This document shows, piece after piece, positions 17,941-26,147 of a DNA stretch of 64,000 nt. The translations under genes were made by a program, and so were the position numbers. The notes under the pieces are model-generated. The model ran no database searches and was not told the origin of the DNA. It saw only the letters and a list, made by a program, of their open reading frames with translations. The number at the start of each line of letters is the position of its first letter. The stretch's first letter is position 1. Source of the DNA: Pelagibacterium xiamenense (lineage in GTDB: Bacteria; Pseudomonadota; Alphaproteobacteria; Rhizobiales; Devosiaceae); contig NZ_JAJOYS010000002.1 of NCBI RefSeq assembly GCF_021166475.1, positions 927,635-991,634 of the forward strand, in the 5' to 3' direction.

Positions 17941-18966
17941 TCATTCGACGTAGCGTTTGATGGAAAGTTTGGCGGCTTCGAATTCTTCCAGCATGCCGGG
18001 CAGGAGGCGGTCGATGCCGCCCTCCGAGGCATTCTCTCCAACCAGCTTGTCCTGCGCCATGAAGAACAGAACGTCGTCTGCAAGGATGAACCCGACATTA
18101 TGAAAGCGGGCCCCAAGGTCGAGCATGGTCGTCTGGGTGGCCGGTGTGAGTACTTGCAGAACTTCCCGCGAAACATCGCTGCCGCCGCCTGTCGCCACGG
18201 GGCGTCCGGAAATATGAAATCTCTCGTTGAACTGAATCGACTCGGTCTTGATGTCGCGATCCAGTGGCCCCTTGTTGACGATATTCTCAGGGCGGATCAC
18301 CGCGCGGATGCCGGTTTTCCGGCCGATCCGATAGGCCCCGAGCAATGAAAAGAACTGGCCGAAGCCGCCCTTGCCGCCGCGAGCGTCCTGCCGCATCTCG
18401 CGTGTGCCGAGGCCCGCTTCCATCTGCCTCGCCCCCACCGCGATCCACAAGGGCAGGCCGTCTTGGGCACTCTCGCCCCAGAACTCACCATCGAGCCGCA
18501 CCCCCATGAAGGATCCGGCCTGCATCTTCGTCAATTCGGGAATATGCGCCTCGATCCTTTCCAGGCGCGGCGGCTTTACACGTTGGGACCGACGCTCGTA
18601 ATTGCCCCCGGAGTCACGGACCGGGGTGCGTTCGATCTGCCATTCGAGGAATGTTCCGGTATAGGACCAGCCCTTGTCCTGCGCGATACGGACCCTGCGG
18701 TACGTCCGGCGGCCATCGGCGTTTTCAAGTAGGTCCACCAGAAAGATCGCGCCGAAGGCCAGCGTCGTGACCGCGACGGGAATGAAGGGAAAGCCGTCGC
18801 CGGCAAAGCCGGCCACCATCGTCCAGATCAGGGCGAGTAGCGCGGCTGGAAGGGGGAGACGTTTCAGCCAGATGGGGAGCACGATGCCCGAGCGGATGCT
18901 GGATATATCCGGGGTCTCTACCGCAATCTCGCCTTCGAACGGATCCCAGTGCCGCCGCGCGTTCAT
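17941..18966 (-). CDS. DUF3137-like membrane protein (a)
   Basis: A 341-aa protein with two N-terminal membrane segments (~33-53 and ~60-78) and a long cytoplasmic C-terminal part. The end of the protein (FNERFHISGRP, REVLQVLTPATQTTMLDLG, then ADDVLFFMAQDKL) follows the layout of DUF3137 proteins, which are usually encoded next to lemA. Its ATG overlaps the lemA stop by 4 bp, so the pair is translationally coupled. Function of the family is unknown; membrane association with LemA is the usual suggestion. Confidence 0.65.
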   Translation of the reverse strand: MNARRHWDPFEGEIAVETPDISSIRSGIVLPIWLKRLPLPAALLALIWTMVAGFAGDGFPFIPVAVTTLAFGAIFLVDLLENADGRRTYRRVRIAQDKGWSYTGTFLEWQIERTPVRDSGGNYERRSQRVKPPRLERIEAHIPELTKMQAGSFMGVRLDGEFWGESAQDGLPLWIAVGARQMEAGLGTREMRQDARGGKGGFGQFFSLLGAYRIGRKTGIRAVIRPENIVNKGPLDRDIKTESIQFNERFHISGRPVATGGGSDVSREVLQVLTPATQTTMLDLGARFHNVGFILADDVLFFMAQDKLVGENASEGGIDRLLPGMLEEFEAAKLSIKRYVE

Positions 18967-19535
18967 GAGCCCCCCGGCAGTTCGATTCTGGGCAACGCAC
19001 GCGCGGCTTCCGCCTCTGCGCCGACGAGGGTGAACGGCGTGGCATGGTCGAGCCTCATGGCGCGGGCGATCCAGTTGGTGGGAATGGCATCAAGAAGGGT
19101 GTTGTAGCGCTCGACATTGGCATTGTAGAGCCGCCTGGCAGCGCTGATCTGGTCTTCGGCTTCTTCCAACTGCTTTTGCAGCTCGCGGACATTGCCCGTT
19201 GAACTGACTTCCGGTGTATCCTCGGAATAGGCGATAAAGGCGCGCAGCGCGGCGGACAATTCGCCTTCCGCAGTCTGAACGGCCTCGATGTCGCTACCGC
19301 GCACGCTCATTGCAGCACGGCGCGCGTCTATGAGCGCGTCGAAGATCCGGTTTTCCTGCGCCATCGCGCCCCGCACGGAGTCGACCAGCGCAGGAATGAG
19401 ATCGTGACGGCGCTTGAGTTGGACGTCGATCCCCGAATAGCCGGTCGTCACGGCGTTCTTGGCGGCCGCCAACCGGTTCTGCAGAAAGATGAATATGAGT
19501 ATACCAGCGGCGATAATGAGAATGGTTGTGATCAT
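18963..19535 (-). CDS. lemA: LemA family protein
   Basis: A 190-aa protein with one N-terminal membrane anchor (residues ~2-20) and a helical bundle. Diagnostic segments are NAVTTGYSGIDVQLKRRHDLIPALVDSVR, a coiled-coil (VRELQKQLEEAEDQISAARRLYN) and the AR.YN.NV.RYN-type motif ending before IPTNWIA. LemA proteins are widespread, of unsettled function, and often paired with DUF3137 or TPM-domain proteins. Operator-like site B ends 75 bp upstream of the ATG. First gene of a two-gene operon. Confidence 0.9.
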   Translation of the reverse strand: MITTILIIAAGILIFIFLQNRLAAAKNAVTTGYSGIDVQLKRRHDLIPALVDSVRGAMAQENRIFDALIDARRAAMSVRGSDIEAVQTAEGELSAALRAFIAYSEDTPEVSSTGNVRELQKQLEEAEDQISAARRLYNANVERYNTLLDAIPTNWIARAMRLDHATPFTLVGAEAEAARALPRIELPGGS

Positions 19536-19610
19536 ATCTGGTCCCGGATGCCTCCACGCGATGCCTTGTGCGCCGGGTCATTGATGTAGCCGGGCACGGG
19601 CACAACGAGG

Positions 19611-19626
19611 TCCCCCAAATGAGGGA
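19611..19626. promoter_or_regulatory. Operator-like dyad, site B
   Basis: TCCCCCAAATGAGGGA, set in a longer dyad with perfect 6-bp arms GGTCCC and GGGACC. It lies between divergent lemA (75 bp away) and the transporter gene (91 bp away), so one site could serve both. It differs from site A at a single base. Confidence 0.65.
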
Positions 19627-19717
19627 CCAGGCAGAGCCGTCCGAAGGAAAACAGGAAACGGGGTTCTGCGCGAACAACTACTGGCGATTTGACTGTTGGG
19701 AGTGGTAGTTATCCTGA

Positions 19718-21052
19718 ATGCCGTTGCCCGCTGACATGTTTGAACTCGGCCCAGTCATCTTCGTCCTGTTCGCGCCGCTTGTTTATGCGCTCGTGCGGGC
19801 ACGCAATACGACGCGGGCCGACTTCATCTTCAATTCTGGCCGTACCGGAACGCTTGCGACCGTTGCGGGAATTGTCTGCGGGAACATCGGGGCCGGCACG
19901 TTCGTCGCGCTCCTCTTGTTCTCGGATGCCAGTCCGATACTTGGCGTTTCACTGGCCGGCGCATATGCGCTCGGTCTTGTCATCTGCGCTGTGATTGCGC
20001 CTGTGGTTCACCGGCAGTCGAGCCAGTATGGGGTTCATGGACTGGTCGATCTCATCGTAGCGGCCCATGGTGTCCGCCACCCATTGGCGATCTGGATCCC
20101 GATTGCTTTCGTTTTCCTTCTGCGCACAGCGGTGCAGCTATTGGCGCTGGCCACGATCCTGGCAACGATCATGCCCGTTTCGAACCTGGTCGCGCTCGTT
20201 CTGGCGAGCGCCCTCACCGGGATTTACACCGCCATTGGCGGTTATCGCGTGGCGACGGAAACCGATATCTTTCAGGCCATTGTCATACTCGTGGGCATTG
20301 GCCTGCTCACGGTCACGAATGCCGGTGACGTGCCGCATATCGACAATGTGTTCGACCTTGGCCCTTACAAGTTGCCGCTGCTTTTCGGCATCTGGCTGTT
20401 TATTCCGGTCAGCGCGGTCCTTGCCGTCGACAATTGGCAACGAATGGCAACCGCCCGGGCGCCGGCGGTTGCACGCCGGGCCTTTTTGCTCGCGGCGCCC
20501 TTATGCCTGTTTTGCTATCTTGGCATTGTCTGGCTGGGGCTCAAAGGCCACGCTGATGAAGAGGTTCTTGCCGTATTGCGGGCGACCATGCCGGCTCAAT
20601 GGACCTGGCTGGCCGATGTAATGCTGATCGCAGTGCTCATGTCGACGATGGACACGTTCGTCATGCCGCTGGTCACCAGTCTGGAGCGCACACGCTACAC
20701 ACTGCGGCAACTCCAGCTGATCGTATTGGTGTTATTTGCCGTTCTGGCCGTTGCCGCCTACACGATGGGGCCGTTGCTCAATTCGATCATCGCCGCCTTC
20801 AGCTCGCTGGTGGTTTTCCTGCCCGCGGTTCTTGCCGCACTGATCTGGCGGCGGCTCAGTGCCGCCGCCGCGATAATCTCGTTGAATCTGGGCGTGGCGG
20901 TCAGCCTGATCCTTGTCGGCGTCGATCTGAACTATGCCGCTTTCGCGGGGTTCGCGGCCGCACTGATAACCTATGGCGTGACGTGGGCACTTGCGCTTCG
21001 GGGAGAAGGGCACTCCCGGCACAGGGGTCAATTGCTCCGGAACAGCCGATGA
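19718..21052 (+). CDS. Sodium:solute symporter-like membrane protein
   Basis: A 444-aa protein with about 12-13 membrane segments. The middle reads LTGIYTAIGGYRVATETDIFQAIVI, the signature segment of the SSS (sodium:solute symporter) family, and an early GNIGAGTFVAL matches the unwound first core helix. There is no fused kinase or PAS domain. Substrate cannot be told. An alternative ATG at 19736 would remove six residues. Read divergently from lemA with site B between them; convergent with the gene at 21063. Confidence 0.75.
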   Translation: MPLPADMFELGPVIFVLFAPLVYALVRARNTTRADFIFNSGRTGTLATVAGIVCGNIGAGTFVALLLFSDASPILGVSLAGAYALGLVICAVIAPVVHRQSSQYGVHGLVDLIVAAHGVRHPLAIWIPIAFVFLLRTAVQLLALATILATIMPVSNLVALVLASALTGIYTAIGGYRVATETDIFQAIVILVGIGLLTVTNAGDVPHIDNVFDLGPYKLPLLFGIWLFIPVSAVLAVDNWQRMATARAPAVARRAFLLAAPLCLFCYLGIVWLGLKGHADEEVLAVLRATMPAQWTWLADVMLIAVLMSTMDTFVMPLVTSLERTRYTLRQLQLIVLVLFAVLAVAAYTMGPLLNSIIAAFSSLVVFLPAVLAALIWRRLSAAAAIISLNLGVAVSLILVGVDLNYAAFAGFAAALITYGVTWALALRGEGHSRHRGQLLRNSR

Positions 21053-21062
21053 ACCCGCCGGA

Positions 21063-21584
21063 TTACTGAGTTTTCTCAGGTTCAGGAAGGTCCTGGCTTC
21101 GATCCTCCTCGATCACGATCTCCGCAAACCCGTCACCCTCGATGTGGATTGCGGGACAGGCCCTGGGCTCACGATTTGAATGATCGTACCAGCACTCCTC
21201 GATCTCGTAGGCGATCTTCAAATCAGCGCAGGCCGTTTCGGTGTTGATCCCGGTGGCGGTCCGAACCTCCGACATGCCCGCATCGTCCCAGCCCGTAAAG
21301 ACCCATTGCAGCGGCAACCGGGTCGATGTGCCGTCGCGCGTATCGCTATAGCGCGCATCGCCATAGAGGGCGTAAAAACCCTGTTCCTGCTTGTTGACAG
21401 TAGCGATGGTTTCGGGTCTGCAAACGCCGCTATCGGTTTCCTCTGCACGGATGACGACCTGTAATTCGCCCGGAGGGACGCCACCGGCCACCTTTTGCTG
21501 GCTGAATGCAACCGCGGCAACGCCTGCGGCAAGCACCAGACCGCCAACGATGGAAGATACGACCATGTATTTAGGTACCGCCAC
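21063..21584 (-). CDS. Membrane-anchored protein of unknown function
   Basis: A 173-aa protein with one N-terminal membrane segment (~7-28) and a periplasmic domain containing four cysteines (in GVCRPE, TACADL, EECWYD and RACPAI), likely two disulfides. It starts 9 bp after the Tat-exported repeat protein gene and so belongs to the same operon under site C. No family recognised. Confidence 0.6.
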   Translation of the reverse strand: MAVPKYMVVSSIVGGLVLAAGVAAVAFSQQKVAGGVPPGELQVVIRAEETDSGVCRPETIATVNKQEQGFYALYGDARYSDTRDGTSTRLPLQWVFTGWDDAGMSEVRTATGINTETACADLKIAYEIEECWYDHSNREPRACPAIHIEGDGFAEIVIEEDRSQDLPEPEKTQ

Positions 21585-21593
21585 CGCCTTCTC

Positions 21594-22130
21594 CTAGCCT
21601 GCTGTCGTGGGAAGATAGAGGCCCGCACACGACGCCTCTCCGCGGGCATCCATCATGGCGAGAAAAAATCCGGTTTGTTCCTCAGTCCGCATGAGACCGT
21701 CGGGAGCCCGGAGCTCTATTGCCGCTTCAAGCCGTGCGCCCGGCACGAAATTGTCGCCAGGAAAGAAATTGTCGCCGGGGAAAAAACTGTCCCCCGGGAA
21801 AAAGCTGTCGCCGGGAAAGAAGCTGTCGCCCGGAAATTCGGACTCACGCGGCGCGACCCTGAATGGCTTGGACACGAAAACGTCCACCGTCCGGCCCCGT
21901 TCGACGCGGCCGATACCGAACGCGCCGGTTACGGATTGTCCAAGACCGGACCTCATGATGATGTTCCAAATGAGGCCGCGCCGAAGTTCTGAACCGGCCA
22001 ATCCGGCAAGGCCTCGCGGCTCCCGCAATGCAAGTTCCAGTGCAGCTGCCTCTCGGGCCCACACGGGGCCGGTAGCCAGTCCGGCCATGCCGGCCAGCGT
22101 CAATTGATTGAAACGTCTGCGTGTGAGCAA
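21594..22130 (-). CDS. Tat-exported protein with FPGDSF hexapeptide repeats
   Basis: A 178-aa protein. The N-terminus MLTRRRFNQLTLAGMAGLA is a twin-arginine signal, implying export in folded form. The centre (~99-130) is a run of five to six hexapeptides FPGD(S/N)F, flanked by segments that look like one beta-sandwich split by the repeats (SVTGAFGIGRVERGRTVDVFVSKPF before, LEAAIELRAPDG after). No family recognised. Site C ends 61 bp upstream. A structural or cargo-binding loop is conceivable, but no function is claimed. Confidence 0.65.
   Translation of the reverse strand: MLTRRRFNQLTLAGMAGLATGPVWAREAAALELALREPRGLAGLAGSELRRGLIWNIIMRSGLGQSVTGAFGIGRVERGRTVDVFVSKPFRVAPRESEFPGDSFFPGDSFFPGDSFFPGDNFFPGDNFVPGARLEAAIELRAPDGLMRTEEQTGFFLAMMDARGEASCAGLYLPTTAG
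21739..21840 (-). repeat. 18-bp tandem repeat, about 5.5 copies (coding)
   Basis: In-frame tandem array inside the Tat-exported protein gene; each 18-bp unit encodes FPGD(S/N)F. Units differ by one to four bases, mostly silent or Ser/Asn changes, so copy number could vary by slippage without a frameshift. Confidence 0.9.
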
Positions 22131-22191
22131 AGTACATCTCCTGATAGAAGCTCAGTCGGGTACATTGCTGCACATATGCCCGATAGCGCCC

Positions 22192-22207
22192 CCTCCCAAA
22201 TGGGAGA
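22192..22207. promoter_or_regulatory. Operator-like dyad, site C
   Basis: CCTCCCAAATGGGAGA contains the perfect 14-bp palindrome CTCCCA-AA-TGGGAG. It ends 61 bp before the start of the Tat-exported repeat protein gene and shares the CCCAAATG core with site B. Confidence 0.6.
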
Positions 22208-22265
22208 GAGATATCTTTGTTGAAGACGTTCTTGTCCCCCCGGTGACCCACAGGCGGTGACATTC

Positions 22266-23195
22266 TCATGCATGGCTGGTGTCGGCGAGGTCGAGACTGT
22301 CGATGATGCTCGTCACCAGCTCGAGCTCGCTCAGGAGGTTGCGGGCGCGTTCCCTCCCGTCCCGAATTGGACGAAATACGTTTCCGATCTCGAAACGCCG
22401 GGCGGCCGAACCGATGCGAACATTTATGAGTAAGCGATTGTCCATGAACGCCATCGATACGCCCCGCCGGTTGTTGAGGCGTTCGGTGAGTTCCACGATC
22501 CGTTCCATGAAGCGCGGCGTGAGCAGGTAACGGGCCTCGACCTGATCGGTTGAAAAGACCTCGAATCGATCTTCAAACCGGGGATCTTCCAGCCGAACCC
22601 GCCCGCCGTTCTGGCGCATTCGTTCCAACGCGTTGCCAACCCAATCGGTATCGGCAACGACAGTCGTCTCGCCGTCGAAAGGCTTATTGAAGCTGTAAAC
22701 CAGCATCAAAGCACGCCATCTGGCATCCTGTCTCGAGAACTTGCCCTCGCACAACTCGAAATCCACGCCCCTGACATGCCCCTCGATCCGGTCTTCAAGT
22801 TTCGCGCTCTTGTAAAAGGGCAGGAGCGGTTTGAAGCGGTCCAGCGGGAAATCGAATTTTCTAATCGCGTACTCAAAGCCTAAATAAGCACACACGCCTC
22901 CGGTCAGAACCTGCTTGTAGCGGTTGGTCAGTCCCAGATAGGCAAGCCCCGCGCCCAACAAGCCACCGAATCCAACCGCAAAGGCAGCCAGGGCGACCGG
23001 ACCGTCGGACCGGTTCATCTGCGCAAGGACTGCGACTGCGCCGAACCCGATTGCGCCAAGTATGGCAAGCCCCACGACGAGCCACATCCGCTTCTTCCGG
23101 TGCGTTTCGAGACCGGCAAGCGCGGGTTCTATTTCGCGCGCATAGTAGCTGTCGAAATCGTGTTCTGAGGCATTCGCCCCCGCAAAAGTGTTCAT
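22266..23195 (-). CDS. DUF3137 family membrane protein (b)
   Basis: A 309-aa protein: an N-terminal cytoplasmic helix (DFDSYYAREIEPALAGLE), two membrane segments (~37-60 and ~69-92) and a C-terminal domain with the family sequence FEVFSTDQVEARYLLTPRFMERIVEL. It is a clearer DUF3137 member than the paralogue beside lemA. It is a single gene with site D 87 bp upstream. Function unknown; co-regulation with lemA is inferred from the shared operator pattern. Confidence 0.8.
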   Translation of the reverse strand: MNTFAGANASEHDFDSYYAREIEPALAGLETHRKKRMWLVVGLAILGAIGFGAVAVLAQMNRSDGPVALAAFAVGFGGLLGAGLAYLGLTNRYKQVLTGGVCAYLGFEYAIRKFDFPLDRFKPLLPFYKSAKLEDRIEGHVRGVDFELCEGKFSRQDARWRALMLVYSFNKPFDGETTVVADTDWVGNALERMRQNGGRVRLEDPRFEDRFEVFSTDQVEARYLLTPRFMERIVELTERLNNRRGVSMAFMDNRLLINVRIGSAARRFEIGNVFRPIRDGRERARNLLSELELVTSIIDSLDLADTSHA

Positions 23196-23282
23196 GGTCT
23201 CGCCGGATCAGGTAGGGAAAAAGCGACGGTGCGCGTGAAATTCGCTTCCGTTCAAGCTACGAGCAGCCGGAAGTCACGCGCC

Positions 23283-23298
23283 TCTCCCAAATTGGAGA
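23283..23298. promoter_or_regulatory. Operator-like dyad, site D
   Basis: TCTCCCAAATTGGAGA, within a longer dyad with arms CTCTCC and GGAGAG. It ends 87 bp before the DUF3137 (b) start codon and matches sites B and C in the CCCAAAT core. Confidence 0.6.
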
Positions 23299-23414
23299 GA
23301 CATGCAAATGTTCAGTTTCGCACTGGAAGGAGACACGGCGGAACCGCTTGCGGGCGCCAGGCCGGGACCGTTCAGCCGGTGTGATCGTTGAACCTCAAAA
23401 CCACAGTCGTTGCG

Positions 23415-24170
23415 TTAGCCCATCCGCGCGAGAGCGCCCGCGCCGCCCTGAGCGATGGCGATCGTTGCCATTATTCCGAGCGCTATAAGTGTGAACTGCC
23501 TGTATCGCGCCTCGTCGGTCCGCGCGAAGATCCAGGCTCCGGCAAAGTGGCCGGCACCCATCACCGGCATCAGGAAAAGCGCGAGGATCGCCAGATCGGC
23601 GCTCGCCAATCCAGCGATGGCGAGACCCGGCAGTGCAAAGAGAGTCGTCGCGAAAAAGAAGACAAGGAGCGTTGAGCGCGCTGTTGCCGGCGTCATACCG
23701 CGCATCATGCAGTAGATGATTGCAGGTGGCCCCGGAATGCCCGCCAAACCGCCCAGGAATCCGGAAAGGGCGCCGACCGGCAACGCGGAGGCCGGCCCGG
23801 GACGGAAGCGCGTCAGACTATGGCCCTGCGCGAGCGCCAGCGTTGCACCCGCAACCACGAGGCCGATTGCGATCTGCACAATATCCGGGGCGGCGAGCGC
23901 CAGGAGCCAGACGCCAGCGGGCGTGCCGATGAGTGCCCCCAGGGTGAGGATCCCGACCGTGCCCTTGTCAAACGCGCCGCGATGAAGCCAAAGATCCGCC
24001 AAACCGGCCAGGGCCTGGATGAAAACCGACATTACAACCGCTTTCGCGGGCGCAATCACGAGACTCATGAGGGGAACCGCCGCGAGCGCAAAGCCGAACC
24101 CTGTAAGCCCGCGCAAAAGTGCCGCGCCGAATATAATAATGCCGATGGCGGTGATCGCCGTGCCGCTCAC
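23415..24170 (-). CDS. TauE/SafE family permease
   Basis: A 251-aa membrane protein with about eight segments and the TauE/SafE sequence GALSGFLGGLAGIPGPPAIIYCM in the second half. Members export or import sulfite, sulfoacetate or other small organic anions. The GTG start (SGTAITAIGII follows) overlaps the amidase stop by 4 bp, making it the last gene of the long minus-strand catabolic operon. Export of an acidic end product of that pathway would fit but is not shown. Confidence 0.82.
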   Translation of the reverse strand: MSGTAITAIGIIIFGAALLRGLTGFGFALAAVPLMSLVIAPAKAVVMSVFIQALAGLADLWLHRGAFDKGTVGILTLGALIGTPAGVWLLALAAPDIVQIAIGLVVAGATLALAQGHSLTRFRPGPASALPVGALSGFLGGLAGIPGPPAIIYCMMRGMTPATARSTLLVFFFATTLFALPGLAIAGLASADLAILALFLMPVMGAGHFAGAWIFARTDEARYRQFTLIALGIMATIAIAQGGAGALARMG

Positions 24171-25564
24171 CCGCCGTCTCCCGCCAAACGGGCGAGCGCT
24201 ATGGGCGTCAGGTCCTCGAGATAGGGTCCGATGATCTGCACGCCGAGCGGCTTGCCCTCGCCGGATATCGTGACCGGCATCGTCGTTGCGGGGAGCCCAC
24301 AGCAACTGGCGACCGCTGCCCAGGCGATATTGTCCTCCGCATCGATCGTCTGCCCATTGACGGTCAGTGTGGCGCCAGCCGCCTCGGCATGAGCCAATGC
24401 GGGAACGATACAGGGCGGACAGATCACGGCGTCATGGTTCTCGAACACCCGCTGCCATGCCCAGCGGAGTTCGAAACGCGTCTCATTGGCGCGAACCCAG
24501 GCGGCGTGGCTCATCGTGGCGGCGCGAAGCCGCTGCGCTGCGATCGTGTCGTCGTCCGAGGCGAGGTCCGATACCCGCTCACGGAGCCGTGCGGCCTCTG
24601 CCTCGGTCTGGCCAATGGAAAGCGCTGTGCCGAGCAGCGCGATATAGGTTTCCGTCAGTTTCCTGATATCGGGAATGATCCGCTCGGCGCGTTCGACCTT
24701 CGCCCCGGCATTTGCGAGTCGGCCCGCCAGTTCGGTGACCGCGCCGCGGACGCTCGGATCGGTCGGTACCATTGGGTGCGCATCAAGAACCAGAACCCGG
24801 AAATCCTTGCACGCGTCATGCCGCGCCTGTCGCAGTGCCAACCGGTAGCCGGCTGCCTCATTCGCGTCAGGCCCGGCCATGGCCAGTAATGCGCGCGCGA
24901 GATCGCGGGCGCTGCGCGCCATCGGGCCCGGACTTGAAATGTCGAGCGGGGCCAGTCGTCCATCGAGAACATGGCCCCGCAGCGGGATCAGCCCATGCGT
25001 CGCCATATGTCCGAAGATGCCGCAAAAATGTGATGGCCCGCGGATCGAGCCGCCGAGATCCGAGCCGATATCGAGGTAGGACAGCCCCGCGGCCACCGCG
25101 GCGGCAGCACCTGAGGACGAGCCGCCAGGAGTCCAATCGGCATTGAGCGGGTGATGGGTGCGGCCGTAAACCGGGTTCGTCGCATGCCATCCTGCGAGCC
25201 CTTCGGATACGTTCGTCTTTCCTACTACGACCGCGCCGGCCTGCCGCAGTCGCGCGACGGCCACAGCGTCGGTACGGGCGATGGCATCACGATATGCGGC
25301 CAGTCCCCAATTTGTGGGCAGCCCGGCGACGTCAAAACTCTCCTTGATGGTGATGGGCACACCAAGGAGCGGCAGCCGCTCACCTGCCCGCAGGCGTCTG
25401 TCTGCCGCCGCAGCGGCCATGCGGGCGCGATCGATATCGCTCACAACTATGGCATTTAGCGCACTGTTTCGCGCTGCAATCTCCCCGCACAGACGTTCAA
25501 GCGCATCGCTTGCAGAGATGGCCCCGGCGGCAATCGCCTCGGCCAGCCCCGTTGCGTCGAGCAC
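24167..25564 (-). CDS. Amidase-signature family hydrolase
   Basis: A 465-aa amidase with the Ser-cisSer-Lys triad in view: Lys in GVPITIKES, the two serines in GGSSSGAAAAVAAG and GSDLGGSIRGPSHFCG. The family hydrolyses diverse amides, ureas and allophanate-like compounds. It starts 4 bp after the deoxyribosyltransferase-like gene and is coupled to the exporter gene. In this operon a role in opening or trimming a heterocyclic breakdown product is plausible. It lacks the GatA-specific partner genes, so a tRNA amidotransferase role is unlikely. Confidence 0.87.
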   Translation of the reverse strand: MLDATGLAEAIAAGAISASDALERLCGEIAARNSALNAIVVSDIDRARMAAAAADRRLRAGERLPLLGVPITIKESFDVAGLPTNWGLAAYRDAIARTDAVAVARLRQAGAVVVGKTNVSEGLAGWHATNPVYGRTHHPLNADWTPGGSSSGAAAAVAAGLSYLDIGSDLGGSIRGPSHFCGIFGHMATHGLIPLRGHVLDGRLAPLDISSPGPMARSARDLARALLAMAGPDANEAAGYRLALRQARHDACKDFRVLVLDAHPMVPTDPSVRGAVTELAGRLANAGAKVERAERIIPDIRKLTETYIALLGTALSIGQTEAEAARLRERVSDLASDDDTIAAQRLRAATMSHAAWVRANETRFELRWAWQRVFENHDAVICPPCIVPALAHAEAAGATLTVNGQTIDAEDNIAWAAVASCCGLPATTMPVTISGEGKPLGVQIIGPYLEDLTPIALARLAGDGG

Positions 25565-25568
25565 GCCC

Positions 25569-26141
25569 TCAGGCCCTCATGGCAAAATAGTCGCGCGCAG
25601 CGGCCAGGCACGATTCGAACATGCTGGTATCGTCGTTGGCAAGCCGCGCGCCCGCATTGGGACGGATAACTTGCCCGCCCCGTGCGATAATGCCCCCGTC
25701 GATCATCAGATTATCGGCCATTTCGTGATCTTCGACCATCTGCCCGTCAGGCGCACGCAAGAGCCCATCGACCGGCTTGATGGCGCCGACATAGTAGTCA
25801 TTAGCGGCCCGTTCGTCATAGTCGCGCGGATCGTTGGAGTACCCGAAGACCGGTCGCCCCAGCGCACACATGAAGCCCAGTTCGAACACCGTTCCAACGT
25901 CGGCGCTAATGCCGCGGAAGGGTGTCAGGTTGGCGATGATGAAATCCGCGCTTTTCATCAGACGCTCGTTGAGCGTGGAGATGAACATGCCGGATTCGAA
26001 CTTGCCACTGGGAAAGTCGTCCTCTTCGACGCTCGCGACGGGGGTAAACCCGTAGTGCCGGGCGATATCCTTCTTTTGCTCGATCAGCTCATTGCCGTTG
26101 GCAAAAAAGACCTCCGGGCCAGCCAGATAAACCTTGCTCAT
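25569..26141 (-). CDS. Nucleoside 2-deoxyribosyltransferase-like protein
   Basis: A 190-aa protein of the NDT family: N-terminal MSKVYLAGPEVFF, the loop ADFIIANLTPFRGISADVGTVFELGFMCALGRPVFGY with the conserved nucleophile-region glutamate (in FELG) and Asp/Asn residues. NDT enzymes transfer or hydrolyse the deoxyribosyl group of nucleosides. Here it is embedded in a catabolic operon, 6 bp after the RarA-C-like gene. Family assignment is firm; the actual substrate is unknown. Confidence 0.85.
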   Translation of the reverse strand: MSKVYLAGPEVFFANGNELIEQKKDIARHYGFTPVASVEEDDFPSGKFESGMFISTLNERLMKSADFIIANLTPFRGISADVGTVFELGFMCALGRPVFGYSNDPRDYDERAANDYYVGAIKPVDGLLRAPDGQMVEDHEMADNLMIDGGIIARGGQVIRPNAGARLANDDTSMFESCLAAARDYFAMRA

Positions 26142-26147
26142 CTGTCC

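Noticed and set aside
25305..25321. A possible fifth operator (CCCCAATTTGTGGGC)
   Set aside because: Resembles sites A-D loosely but lies inside the amidase coding sequence and lacks the CCCAAATG core.
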